Below the pieces are notes generated by a model, which ran no database searches, was not told the DNA's origin, and saw only the letters and a program-made list of their open reading frames with translations. A program made the translations under genes and the position numbers. From positions 45,589-109,588 of the forward strand of contig JBBSLL010000007.1 in NCBI GenBank assembly GCA_038255255.1: 64,000 nucleotides of DNA. Direction: 5' to 3'. This document shows positions 17,701-27,400 of the stretch, one piece after another. Source of the DNA: JBBQNY01 sp038255255 (lineage in GTDB: Bacteria > Pseudomonadota > Gammaproteobacteria > Xanthomonadales > Ahniellaceae). Positions within the stretch are counted from its first letter, which is position 1; the number at the start of each line of letters is the position of its first letter.

Positions 17701-20625
17701 TTGATCGCCGCGGGCATCAAGCTGCCACTCGATACCTCGAAGCCCGGCAGCTACGCGCTGGTGATCCGCAACGCCGCGGGCGATGAACTCAACCGCGTCG
17801 CCTACTCGGTGGCAGGCGACGCCAACCTGACGCGCTCGCTCGAGCGCAACGCGGAGCTCGAGCTCAAGCTCTCGAAGCCCGACTACGCCGCAGGCGAAGA
17901 GATCGAGATTTCGATCCGCGCGCCGTATGCGGGCACCGGGCTCATCACCATCGAACGCGAGCGCGTGTTCGCGCATGCCTGGTTCAAGGCCGACACCACG
18001 GCTTCGGTGCAACGCATCCGCATCCCGGAGGGTTTCGAAGGCAACGGGTACATCAATGTCGAGTTCATGCGCGATCCCGCGTCGAGCGAGATCTTCATGA
18101 GCCCGATGAGCTATGGCATAGCGCCGTTCTCGGTCGACCGGCAGGCGCGCCGCGCGCTCGTCAACGTCGACACGCCTGCGCTGGTCAAGCCCGGCAACAA
18201 ACTCAACATGAAAGTCGAAGTCGGGGCGCCGTCGCGCGTCGTGGTGTTCGCGGTCGACGAGGGCATCCTGCAGGTCGCGCGCTACACGCTCAGCGATCCG
18301 CTCGACCATTTCTTCAGAAAGCGCATGCTCGAAGTCGAGACCAGCCAGATCCTGGACCTCATCCTGCCCGAGTTCGCCAAACTCATGAGCATGGCGGCGC
18401 CCGGCGGCGATGCCGACGGCATGCTCGGCCGCAACCTCAACCCGTTCAAGAAGAGGCGCGCGGTGCCCGTGGTGTTCTGGTCGGGCCTCATGGACGTCGA
18501 GAAGGCCAGGACGCTCGAGTGGGTCGTCCCCGAGGACTTCAACGGCAAGCTGCGCACCATGGCGGTCGCGGTGACGGCCGACCGGATGGGCATCTTCGAG
18601 GGCGCGACCACGGTGCGCGGCGACTTCGTGCTGTCGCCGAACGTGCCCGCGATAGTCGCGCCGGGTGACGAGTTCGAGGTCAGTGTCGGCGTCGCCAATA
18701 ACGTCATGGGCCTGATCGGCAAGACACTACCCATCACCGTTGCGCTGGCGCCGTCACAACAGGTTGTGGCAGTCGGCGCATCGGCAAAGACCCTGTCGCT
18801 CGCCGAAATGCGCGAAGGCGTGGCGGTGTTCCGCCTGAAGGCACGCGGCGAACCCGGTGTTGCGGCATTGCGGTTCACGGCCAGCAGCGGGCGCTACTCG
18901 GCGAAACAGTCCGTCGAGATCTCGGTGCGACCCGCCGTGCCGTATCGGGTCGAAGTGGCGACCGGCGAGCTCGGCAAGGGCGCGGTGGACGTCAAACCGT
19001 TGCGCGCGATGTTCGAGCCGTTCGCCAAGCGCCAGGCCTCGGTGTCGCACGTGCCGCTGGTGCTGACGCGCGGACTCAGCGCCTATCTGCACGATTTTCC
19101 GCACGCCTGCACCGAGCAGTTACTTAGCCAGGGCATCCCCGGCCTCGTGTTCGAGACGCGACCCGAGTTCGCGACGACGGCAACCGGCACGGCCGCCGCG
19201 ACGCCCGCACAGAGCTTCGATGCATTGCTCGCGGTGCTGCGCACGCGCCAGAACGCCGAGGGCGGCTTTGGCCTCTGGACGGCGACGCCCGACTCCGAGC
19301 GCTATGTTTCCGCGTACGCGATCCAGTTCCTGCTCGAGGCGAAGGAACGTGGCCGCGCGGTGCCCGCTGACATGCTCGAACGCGGCAGCAATTACCTTGC
19401 GCAGCTTGCGGCGGACGAGAGCGACCTGTCGCTCGCGGGCCTGCGCGAACGCGCGTTCGCGGTCTACCTGCTGACGCGGCAGGCCAGGGTCGCAACTGCG
19501 CAGCTGGCGCTGGTGCGGCAGCGGCTCGAGGAAGGCCATGCGAAGACGTGGCGCAGCGACATCGCTGCCGCGTATCTCGCAGCCAGCCTCCGCTTGCTCA
19601 AGCAGGATCGTGAAGCGGCGTTGCTGGTCAAGGGTCCGGAAGCCGTGCTGAGGCGCAAGGCTTCCGCGCTGGCTTACCACTACGAGCGGTACCACGATCC
19701 GGTAATCGCCGATGCCACGACGCTGTACCTGGTGGCGCGGCACTTTCCGGATCGCGCGCAGGCGCTGCCGGGAGATGCGATCGGGAACATCGTGGGTGCA
19801 CTGCAGCGCGGCTGGTACAACACGCTGTCGTCGGCAATGACGGTGCTGGCGCTGGACGCCTACGCCGGTGCCGGGTCTCCGTCGGACAGCGCGAGCCTCG
19901 GCATGCTCGAAGTGATGGCGGATGGCAAGTCACGCAACTTCGGCGAGATGCAGGGACTGCTGCTGCGGGGAGACTTCAGCGGCGCCGCGCGTGCGCTCCA
20001 GTTCGCCAACAATGCGGACTTGCGCGCCTGGTACAGCGTCAGCCAGTCCGGCTTCGATCGCGTCCTCCCGACTGTCGTGCGCAAGGAAGGTCTCGAAGTG
20101 GTGCGCGACTTCACCGATGCCACGGGCAAGCCAGTCACGCGCGTCAAGCTCGGCGAGGAGATCCAGGTGCACGTCAGGATCCGTGCCACGCGTTCCGAGG
20201 GCATCGACAACATCGTGATCGTGGATCTGCTGCCCGGTGGCTTCGAGCCGGTACAGGAGTTCCGCGCGGCGCCGTCGCCCGACGACGCACCGGGCGGCGA
20301 CGGCAATGCCGACGACGGTGACGGCGATAGCCACGGAGGTGACGATCACGGCGATGGCGACGAAAGCGCAGGCGAAGAAGCCGCACCGGCATGGCAGTCG
20401 CCTGTTGGCCTCGCCAGTTCGACTTGGCAACCGGACTACGCCGATGTCCGCGACGACCGCGTCGTGATCTATGGCTACGCCGACACCACCGTGCAGACGT
20501 TCGTGTATCGCATCAAGGCCACCAACGTCGGCAACTTCCTGGTGCCGCCCGCATACGGCGAATCGCTGTACGACCGCACGGTGCAGGCGCAGTCGCTCGG
20601 CAGCCGCATCGAGGTGGTGCGGTGA
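14713..20625 (+). CDS. Bacterial alpha-2-macroglobulin (YfhM-like), membrane-anchored
   Basis: This 1970-residue protein has the bacterial alpha-2-macroglobulin layout. An N-terminal span at about residues 51-71 is followed by MG domains. LFSDRGLYRPGDTFHIG (near 690) and VFAVDEGILQVARYTL (near 1178) are conserved, and the thioester motif Cys-Thr-Glu-Gln is at 1466-1469. Next come the alpha-alpha thioester domain and a C-terminal receptor-binding-like domain with an Asp/Gly-rich stretch at about 1856-1890. It traps invading proteases by covalent linkage in the periplasm. The usual E. coli form is a lipoprotein; here there is no lipobox and a transmembrane helix replaces it. The partner pbpC follows. 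Confidence 0.95.
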   Translation: MDVFREMFRALGALFAGIFGAVSWRAPAWLTGARAGLAAAEAKARRHPRESLGIAGGVLALLLIGWVGYRWYQDRPRPPQPVEIAFQVTPPAPTDYSGEFPAVNVLRVTFDGSVAPIEKVGKEVLEGIRAKPALDGTWQWEGDRVLEFTPKHDWPIGQDVKVAFDVAVMFAPQVRVKEHDFDFTTPAFGVNVAESEFYQDPQDPLLKKVIVAFGFSHPVDVASFEKRLGILLSDRKGKPKKRAFTVTYDEKKLKGFVHSERLSLPLEAQDLIVTLAGGVRAARGGRATGTPVESRVPVPGLYSLSVSGVEPTLVDNARFEPEQIVVVSFSQSVSESEAKRTTRAWLLPLQHPDPAKRVRNRPYDWNTDEVSESVLAQSEPLPLDPIASESEHAEVHSFRYQADVGRFVFLRVNRGLKSFGGYILGKHDSRVVQVPPFPQTLRFLGEGSLLALSGEKRVAVVARNMPGMKFEVSQLLPQQLQHLVGFNNGTYQLPELGAMSPEQITERFVQKIAFPAIGPSKAHYQGVDLSEYLARSGRRGIFLLRLYQHDPARPQHDDNDWDGELFDSRLVVLTDLGLVLKKSKDGSLDVFVQSIADGAPVGSAKVEVLGRNGETIASVLADADGRARIEPLHAFRRDKAPALVTVSRGEDLSFLPLDSSDRQLDYSRFDVGGIESASEAGSLSAHLFSDRGLYRPGDTFHIGMIVRAADWSRSLDALPLQVEVFDPNGLRVDKKLFPVGPMGFEEMRFTPAESAPTGTYSINLSLIERANQIRTIGSTTVEVKEFLPDRMKATATLSSAATEGWVKPDGLASRVLLQNLFGTPAQDRRVTAKLTLAPIFPEFASHPGYRFFDPRHAKEPVSENLGEAKTNTEGEAVFPLKLERFVNATYRLHFLAQGFEAEGGRSVASEIATMVSPVDYLVGAKTDGELDYVERGAERFAEFIAVDPTAKRTDVAGLKVALVERRFVSVLTKQDSGVYKYESRPKEIDVSEKPVALIAAGIKLPLDTSKPGSYALVIRNAAGDELNRVAYSVAGDANLTRSLERNAELELKLSKPDYAAGEEIEISIRAPYAGTGLITIERERVFAHAWFKADTTASVQRIRIPEGFEGNGYINVEFMRDPASSEIFMSPMSYGIAPFSVDRQARRALVNVDTPALVKPGNKLNMKVEVGAPSRVVVFAVDEGILQVARYTLSDPLDHFFRKRMLEVETSQILDLILPEFAKLMSMAAPGGDADGMLGRNLNPFKKRRAVPVVFWSGLMDVEKARTLEWVVPEDFNGKLRTMAVAVTADRMGIFEGATTVRGDFVLSPNVPAIVAPGDEFEVSVGVANNVMGLIGKTLPITVALAPSQQVVAVGASAKTLSLAEMREGVAVFRLKARGEPGVAALRFTASSGRYSAKQSVEISVRPAVPYRVEVATGELGKGAVDVKPLRAMFEPFAKRQASVSHVPLVLTRGLSAYLHDFPHACTEQLLSQGIPGLVFETRPEFATTATGTAAATPAQSFDALLAVLRTRQNAEGGFGLWTATPDSERYVSAYAIQFLLEAKERGRAVPADMLERGSNYLAQLAADESDLSLAGLRERAFAVYLLTRQARVATAQLALVRQRLEEGHAKTWRSDIAAAYLAASLRLLKQDREAALLVKGPEAVLRRKASALAYHYERYHDPVIADATTLYLVARHFPDRAQALPGDAIGNIVGALQRGWYNTLSSAMTVLALDAYAGAGSPSDSASLGMLEVMADGKSRNFGEMQGLLLRGDFSGAARALQFANNADLRAWYSVSQSGFDRVLPTVVRKEGLEVVRDFTDATGKPVTRVKLGEEIQVHVRIRATRSEGIDNIVIVDLLPGGFEPVQEFRAAPSPDDAPGGDGNADDGDGDSHGGDDHGDGDESAGEEAAPAWQSPVGLASSTWQPDYADVRDDRVVIYGYADTTVQTFVYRIKATNVGNFLVPPAYGESLYDRTVQAQSLGSRIEVVR

Positions 20626-20664
20626 TGCGGCGCACGCAACGAGCTGGTGCGGTGATGCGGCGCA
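20615..20664. repeat. 30-bp-period direct repeat across the alpha-2-macroglobulin stop codon
   Basis: The 20-base string TGGTGCGGTGATGCGGCGCA occurs at 20615-20634 and again at 20645-20664. The first copy contains the gene's last codons and its TGA stop, and the second lies just outside. The 30-base period equals ten codons. This looks like a short tandem duplication at the 3' end of the gene. Confidence 0.8.
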
Positions 20665-20687
20665 AGCAGCAAGGGTGCGCCGCGTTG

Positions 20688-20898
20688 CTTACCCTCGCCC
20701 CGTGAAAACGGGGAGAGGGTGGCGCGAAGCGCCGGGTGAGGGGCTGGTTCGAGGTGCGCTGAAGGCAGCCCCTCACCCGCCCGGCGGGCACCCCACTCCG
20801 TGCCCCGGCCCAAGCGTTCCGCTTGTGCGTTCGTACGTTCGCGAGTCGATGACTCGCAAGCAGCACGCACTCACCCCCATAAACGGGGTGAGGGTAAG
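20688..20898. mobile_element. Small inverted-repeat element (MITE/REP-like) between alpha-2-macroglobulin and pbpC
   Basis: CTTACCCTCGCCCCG at 20688-20702 and CGGGGTGAGGGTAAG at 20884-20898 are inverted copies with one mismatch over 15 bases. The interior also has palindromic CTCACCC/GGGTGAG blocks (for example near 20740-20785). It resembles the CCCTCACCC-type intergenic palindromes common in GC-rich Gamma- and Betaproteobacteria. There is no transposase inside, so any movement would need help from elsewhere. The possible pbpC start codons at 20849 and 20888 are within it. Confidence 0.6.
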
Positions 20899-23257
20899 AG
20901 CAGCGCGGCGGTGGCGGCGGTGGATCGCGCTCGTGTGTGTGCTCGGAATTGCGATGGTGGCCATCGATCGCTGGCCGCACGCGCCGTTGTCGGCGCACGT
21001 ACCGACTTCCACCGCCGTGTTCGATGCACGCGGCACGCTGCTGCGGCTGACGCTGGCAAAGGACGACAAATTCCGCCTGTGGCTGCCGCTGAGCGCGCAC
21101 CCGCAGACTCTGGTCGACGCGGTGAAGCTGCAGGAGGACCAGTGGTTCGACTGGCATCCGGGCGTCAATCCCGTGAGCCTGGTACGCGGGGCGTGGGTGA
21201 GCTATGTCGTGAAGGAGGGGCGTCAGGGCGGCTCGACTCTCAGCATGCAGTTGGCACGGCTTCTGCACCGTTCCGATACTCGGACCATCGCGGGCAAAGT
21301 TCGGCAGATATTGCACGCAGTTTGGCTCGAGCTTCGCTACTCCAAGGACGAGATCCTCGAGGCGTATCTCAACCTCGCGCCCTACGGCGGCAACATCGAG
21401 GGCATCGCGGCCGCGAGCCTCATCTACTTCGACAAGCGACCCGGCGCACTGGGGCTCCCGGAGATCTTCACGCTGGCGGTGATCCCGCAGGATCCGAATG
21501 CGCGCGCGCGCTGCGGCCGCACCGCGGCCGATTGCCTCGACGCGCGCAGCGACGAGTTGCATCTGGCGCGCATGCAGCTGTTCGCGCGCTGGCAACGCGA
21601 TCGACCGGTAGACGACGTGACCACGGCGCTGATGGATTTTCCGCTGCGCATGCGCCCCGCGCGCCGCCTGCCGTTCGAAGCGCCGCATTTCGTGGAGCGC
21701 GTGTTGTCCCAGCCGGAATCGCACGGCTCGCAGTCTGTCCTGACCACCACGCTCGACCTCCGTCTGCAGCGCGTGCTGGAGCGCCAGGTGGCGCAGCACA
21801 TCGCGCACAGCAACTCGCGCGGCATCCACAACGCCGCGGCGTTGCTGGTCGACACGCGTGACATGGCGGTCAAGGCGCTGGTCGGGTCGGCTGACTACTT
21901 CGACGCGTCCATCGCCGGGCAGGTCAACGCCTCGCGCGCCAAGCGCTCGCCCGGCTCGACGCTCAAGCCTTTCATCTACGCGCTGGCGCTCGACCAGGGC
22001 GTGCTGCACCCGCGCACGGTGCTGCGCGACGTGCCGACCGCGTTCGGTGTTTTCGCTCCGGAGAATTTCGACGGACACTTCCTGGGCCCCGTCACGGCCA
22101 CCGAAGCGCTGGTACGCAGTCGCAATATTCCGGCTGTCGCGGTGGCGTCCAGGCTCGCGAATCCCGGGTTCTACGATTTCCTCAGGACCGCGGGCATCAG
22201 TCGCATGGCGAGCGAGAGCCACTACGGGCTCGCGCTGGTGCTCGGCGGCGGCGAGGTGAGCATGGAGGAATCGGCAGGGTTGTACGCGATGCTCGCCAAC
22301 GGCGGCCTGTTGAAGCCGCTGCGCATGCGCGCTGAAGAGCCCGCGTCGCAAGGCACGCGCATGCTGAGCGCCGAGGCGAGCTTCGTCACGCTCGAGATGC
22401 TGCGCGAGAACCAGCGGCCCGATGACGCGTTTGCCGCGCGCGCTGCGCGGCTGCCGCTCTACTGGAAGACGGGCACGTCGTGGGGATTTCGCGACGCATG
22501 GACGAGCGGCGTGTTCGGCCCTTACGTGCTCGTGGTCTGGGTCGGCAACTTCGATGGATCCGGGAATCCCGCGCTCATCGGCATCGACACCGCGGCGCCG
22601 CTGTTCTTCCGCATCGCGGACGCGCTGCGGTCGCACGACCGCACACTGACCGAGCCGCTGCGATTACCGCCGCCGGGCGTGCGCAAAGTCGACGTGTGCC
22701 TTGCCAGCGGCGACCTGCCCAATGCCTGGTGTCCGCAGCGCGTGGCCACGTGGTTCATTCCCGGCAAGTCGCCCATCCGCGTGAGTCAACTGCATCGACA
22801 GGTCATGCTCGACTCGCGCACCGGCCGCGTCGCCTGCCCGCCGTACGACACTGCGTTCGTCAGCCCGCAGGTGTTCGAGTACTGGCCATCCGATCTGGCG
22901 AAGGTATTCCGGCAAGCGGGCCTGCCGCGTCGCGCGCCTCCCGCCCCCGGGCTGTGCGATTCCGACACTGCGTACGCCTCGGCGCACGACGATGAAGCCG
23001 TCAGGATCACTTCACCCAGGCGCGGCGCGAGTTACGCACTTAGAGTGCATAAAGGGTCCGAGCCGATTCTGCTCAGCGCCACCGTCGATGCCAACGTGGA
23101 GGGCGTCTTCTGGTTCGTGGACAATGCTTACGTGGGTAGGTCCACGGGAGTCGGCCTGCCGTGGTCGGCTCGCGAACCCGGTGCGTACACGGTGCGCGCC
23201 GTCGACGACCGCGGCCGCAGCGACACGCGCGAACTGCGCGTCGTTGCAGAACGTTGA
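20849..23257 (+). CDS. pbpC: Penicillin-binding protein 1C
   Basis: This bifunctional class A PBP has about 802 residues. After one membrane span (WIALVCVLGIAMVAI), the GT51 glycosyltransferase domain has EDQWFDWHPGVN and GGSTLSMQLARLL (from residue 127). The transpeptidase domain has Ser370 in SPGSTLKPF, SRN in VRSRNIPAVAV, and KTG at 540-542. A BiPBP_C domain (near 712-800) closes the protein, as in PbpC. It is the known partner of bacterial alpha-2-macroglobulin, thought to mend murein after a breach. The start is uncertain: ATG 20849 and GTG 20888 both lie in the inverted-repeat element and neither has a good ribosome site. Confidence 0.93.
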   Translation: MTRKQHALTPINGVRVRAARRWRRWIALVCVLGIAMVAIDRWPHAPLSAHVPTSTAVFDARGTLLRLTLAKDDKFRLWLPLSAHPQTLVDAVKLQEDQWFDWHPGVNPVSLVRGAWVSYVVKEGRQGGSTLSMQLARLLHRSDTRTIAGKVRQILHAVWLELRYSKDEILEAYLNLAPYGGNIEGIAAASLIYFDKRPGALGLPEIFTLAVIPQDPNARARCGRTAADCLDARSDELHLARMQLFARWQRDRPVDDVTTALMDFPLRMRPARRLPFEAPHFVERVLSQPESHGSQSVLTTTLDLRLQRVLERQVAQHIAHSNSRGIHNAAALLVDTRDMAVKALVGSADYFDASIAGQVNASRAKRSPGSTLKPFIYALALDQGVLHPRTVLRDVPTAFGVFAPENFDGHFLGPVTATEALVRSRNIPAVAVASRLANPGFYDFLRTAGISRMASESHYGLALVLGGGEVSMEESAGLYAMLANGGLLKPLRMRAEEPASQGTRMLSAEASFVTLEMLRENQRPDDAFAARAARLPLYWKTGTSWGFRDAWTSGVFGPYVLVVWVGNFDGSGNPALIGIDTAAPLFFRIADALRSHDRTLTEPLRLPPPGVRKVDVCLASGDLPNAWCPQRVATWFIPGKSPIRVSQLHRQVMLDSRTGRVACPPYDTAFVSPQVFEYWPSDLAKVFRQAGLPRRAPPAPGLCDSDTAYASAHDDEAVRITSPRRGASYALRVHKGSEPILLSATVDANVEGVFWFVDNAYVGRSTGVGLPWSAREPGAYTVRAVDDRGRSDTRELRVVAER

Positions 23258-23370
23258 CCGGGTGCCGTCCTGCACATTGCGGCATGCCCGCCAATGGTGT
23301 CCCATGGGCTCGAGCCCACTGCCGGTTTCACGAATTCAACCGGCTCCACGTCCCATCGCCGGAGAGTTTG

Positions 23371-24150
23371 ATGCGAGTTGCCGTTTGCCTCTGCTTGATG
23401 TTCATGACGTCCGTCGCCTGCGCCAACGGGTTCGCCGATCTGAAGCGCACGTTGGCAGGTCTCGAGGGAAAGCAGCCGATCGAGGCCCGACTGGCGTTTT
23501 CCCATTCGCAGCGCAACGGCAACGATGACCGCAAGCCGAGCGCGCCCGCGACGGTACATGCGGAAGTCGGCGCCGATTCCGGCGGAGTCCGACTCGGCTT
23601 CGAACGCCGCACGCTCGACCTCGCCATCTCGGAATCACGACAGACGGATCCCGAGTCGAAGAAGCCCGTGAGCGGGGCGCTGTCGCAGATCCTCGTTACC
23701 GATGTCGACGAGTACCTCAACGCGGCACCGAAACTCCTGGCACCGCTGGAGCGTGCCGTTCTGATCAGCGACAAGCCGGAGACGTGGCGCGGGCAACCCG
23801 CGCGCGTGATCTCCCTCAAGCTCAATCCCCTGCTCGGCAAGCAGGAACGCAAGTACGTTAAAAAGCTCGACGCCACCGCGAAGGTGTGGATCGGGGCGGA
23901 TGGCCTCCCGCTGGCCGCGGAACAGAACTACGCCTATTCCGGCCGGGCGATGCTGGTGATCAACTTCGAGTCGGCTTCGCACGAGTCGTTCGAGTTCCAG
24001 AAGCGCGGCGATCGACTGGTCGTCGTGCGCCACCGGCGCGAAGACAAGACGTCGGGTGGCGGCGAAAGCGGCACGCGCAGAATCGATGCGCGGCTGACGC
24101 TGGCTCCCGCGCTCGTACCCACGGCCGGATCGCACGCCGCCGTGGAGTGA
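23371..24150 (+). CDS. Exported protein of unknown function
   Basis: This 259-residue protein begins at ATG 23371, with GGAGAG six to ten bases upstream. It has a signal peptide (MRVAVCLCLMFMTSVACA) and a mature part rich in charged residues. The pattern FADLKRTLAGLEGKQPIEARLAF, then repeated beta strands (VRLGFERRTLDLAIS, KVWIGADGLPLAAEQNYAYSGRAMLVINF), resembles outer-membrane lipoprotein-sorting or LolA-like half-barrels. This is a visual impression only. It follows pbpC by 113 bases on the same strand and could belong to the same transcript. No catalytic motif is visible. Confidence 0.75.
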   Translation: MRVAVCLCLMFMTSVACANGFADLKRTLAGLEGKQPIEARLAFSHSQRNGNDDRKPSAPATVHAEVGADSGGVRLGFERRTLDLAISESRQTDPESKKPVSGALSQILVTDVDEYLNAAPKLLAPLERAVLISDKPETWRGQPARVISLKLNPLLGKQERKYVKKLDATAKVWIGADGLPLAAEQNYAYSGRAMLVINFESASHESFEFQKRGDRLVVVRHRREDKTSGGGESGTRRIDARLTLAPALVPTAGSHAAVE

Positions 24151-24430
24151 CACTGACGGCACCGTATCGAGACGCTCGCGCCTCTAGTCACGCTTCGTCA
24201 CGTTATAGGTGAAATCGACCGCTCAAACTCGAGAGTGGTTCGGCGCGGTGATTTTTGGGCTTGTTTCCCGCTTACGACCTCGACAGCATTCCCGGAAGGG
24301 TCTATTTTCACGACGGGGTCACCCTCTCGCTTTCCTGCCTCCCGGCCAGCCGTGGAATTTCTCGCCTTGGCGAGCAGCTTCCACTTCGATCGGGCAGCGC
24401 ACCACGCTTCATTGATCGGGGATAAGAATC
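24151..24430. other. 280-base intergenic region, probable promoter and leader of the surface protein gene
   Basis: The stretch is visibly less GC-rich than its surroundings, with runs such as GATTTTTGGG near 24249. There is no open frame that looks coding, no tRNA-like fold and no riboswitch core that I recognise. It most likely holds the promoter and 5' leader of the large secreted protein at 24431. Confidence 0.4.
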
Positions 24431-27400
24431 GTGAAAACTGCAACTCAATCCTGGGCAGCGGGCGTCGCAGCCATGGCGCTGGTCCTTTGCGCCGGAATGG
24501 CGACGCCGATCAGCGTGCGCGCACAAAGCAACGCGAACTACGAGTTCGCGAGTCCGCAGGAAATCGACGCAGTGAAGGGCGAGGTGCCAAGCAGGGCGTC
24601 CAGCCCGGCCTCGCCCTCGATCTATCCCGCCGCAGTGCTCGGACAAGGCTACGTCGGGGAGATGGAGCCGAACGGCACCTTCGGCACTGCTTCGCCATTG
24701 ACGGGCAGCAATCTCGTGGTCCGCGCCAATATTTTTCCGGCCGCAGACGTGGATTATTTTTCCTTCACCGCCGCAGCCGGCGACCGCGTGTACGCGTCGA
24801 CGATGACGTCGGCCTCCGCCGGCAGCAGCACCGACACCCAGCTGACCTTGTTCGCGAGCGACGGCACCACTCCGATCGAGTTCGATGACGATAACGGCAG
24901 CCTCGCCGGGCTCTCGTCATCCATCGCCGGTGCGCGCATCGCCACAGCCGGTACATATTTCATCAGGGTCAACGCGTTTTCCGCGACCGCCAGCATTCGC
25001 CCCTACGAGTTGCATTTCCGCCTGCAGAGCGGAGCGCCGACGCCAGAAACCGAGCCGAACGATACGCCGGCCACGGCGAACGTACTCCCGGCGAGCGGCT
25101 GGGTGAGTGGTGCGCGCGATCCCGCAGCGGCGACCGAGCAGGATTGGTTCAGCCTCACCTTGAATGCCGGCGACACCGTCTATCTCGGCCTCGACCTCGA
25201 TCCGGAGCGCGACGGCGTCACCTACAACGGTCGCCTGGGCCTCGCATTGTTCGGCGACGCGGCCAACCAGATCCTTGTGGTGGACGATGCCGGGTCCGCC
25301 GAAACCCCGCCGCCGGGGACGCCGCTACCGGCGTCGATTCCATCGGAAGCGCTTTTCTTCACGGTCAAGACGGCTGGCACGTACTACGCCTTTGTCGACT
25401 CGGCCAGTGCGGCCACCGGCGGACCGACGGCGACTTACAACCTCAGCGTCAGCGTGCATCCGGCGACCAACGAAGGCGTAGCCTGCACGACCTACACGAG
25501 CGCAGACGCGCCGCAGCCCATCGGCCCGGGCGCGACGCTCACCAGCTCGACCATCACCGTGCCGGGCAACCCGCGCATCGCCGATGTCGATGTCTCGATC
25601 GTGCTCAACCACACGATCATGAACCAGATCGACGCACACCTGCGCTCGCCCGCGAACAACGACATCGGCCTGTTCACCGACATCGGCGCGTCGGCGGTCG
25701 GCGGCCAGAACATGATGGACATCACGTTCGACGACGAAGCCGGCATCCCGCCCACGTTCACGGTGCTGCGCGGCGTACAGCTCAAGCCAGAGCTAAACTA
25801 TCGACTCCACTGGCTGGATGGCGAGAACGCGGGCGGCGTCTGGACGCTCGACTTGCGCGACGACATCGCGGACGCCAATGGCGGCACGCTCACGTCCTGG
25901 TCGCTGCGCATCTGCGAAGCGCCGCCTCCGCCAACCTGCGCGGCCGGCTTCACGACGACTACCGTGTTCGCCACCGATTTCGAAACTGGCGCCGCGGGCT
26001 TCACGAGCAACGGCACGGCCAATGAGTGGGAGCTCGGCACACCGGCAACCCTCGCCACCACCACCGCAAATCCGATCGCTCCGTTCCTCACCTGCAACAG
26101 CGGCACCAACTGCTGGAAGACCGACCTCGACAACACCTACGACATCAGCAGCAACCAGAACCTGGTCTCGCCCAACATCAACCTGGCCGGACTCTCTCCG
26201 CCCATCACGGTCAACTGGGCGCAGCGTTACCAGTTGGAGAGTGCGAACTTCGATCACGTGAGCGTCGACTTCCAACAGGTGGGAGGCGCGCCTTCGCTGC
26301 GGCTGTTCGAATTCCTCGACGCGACCATGACGGACGGGGTGGGCAATCCCATCGTGAACATCGGAGCCAGTGCGGGCTGGGGCCAGTTCTCGCGTCGCGC
26401 CGACAGCCTCGCCGGGCTCAACACCGAGCTGGTGTTCCATCTCGACAGCGACTCGTCTGTCAATTTCGGTGGGCTTGCCATCGACGATGTCAGTGTCACG
26501 GCATGCCGTGCGCTTGCGGCCGATCTGTCGATCACCAAGACCGACGGCGTGACCACCGCAACCCCGGGCGGCTCGGTGACGTACACCATCACGGCATCGA
26601 ACCCGGTCGGCGGCGACCCGGTGACGGGTGCGACGGTGACCGACACCTTCCCTGCTTCGCTCTCGTGCTCGACCACGTGCGCAGGCGTGGGCGGCGGCAC
26701 CTGCACGACAGGCCCCTTCACCGGCAACATCAACGACACGGTCAACCTGCCGGCCGGTGCTTCGGTGACATACACCTCGGTGTGCCAGATCGCCGCGTCA
26801 GCGACCGGCACGCTGTCGAACACCGCGACCATCACCAGTGCGACGGATCCGAATCCGGCCAACAACTCCGCCACCGACATGGACACGGTGCTTGCGCCGT
26901 CGGCCAACCTCGGCATCACCAAAACCAACGGCACGACGACGGTGGCACCGGGCGGCACGACGGTCTACACGATTGTCGCGAGCAACACGGGCCCCAGCAA
27001 CGCGCCCGGTACGAACGTCACGGACACGTTCCCTGCATCGCTGACCTGCACCTACACCTGCGCGATGGCGGGAGGAGCCACCGGCTGTACTGCCGGCAGC
27101 GGCAACATCAACCAGACCGTGAACCTTCCAGTGAGCGGCAGCGTCACCTACACGGCGACGTGCGCGGTATCGGGCGCGGCGACAGGCACCATCAGCAATA
27201 CGGCCACGGTTGCACCAGGAGCAGGCGTGACGGATCCGGTACCGGGCAACAACTCGGCAACGGACACCGACACGGTGGCGCCACCTTCAGCGGATCTGTC
27301 CATCACCAAGACCGACGGCCGGACCACCGCGACCCAGGGCTCTACCGGCAGCTACACGATCGTAGTGGGCAACGCGGGGCCGAATGCCGCAACGGCTACG

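Noticed and set aside
20513..22636. A 707-residue antisense frame across pbpC
   Set aside because: Same reasoning: pbpC motifs on the plus strand are unambiguous and the antisense frame has none.
24151..24430. A riboswitch in the lower-GC leader before the surface protein gene
   Set aside because: I could not find conserved core bases of c-di-GMP, cobalamin, TPP or other common riboswitches.
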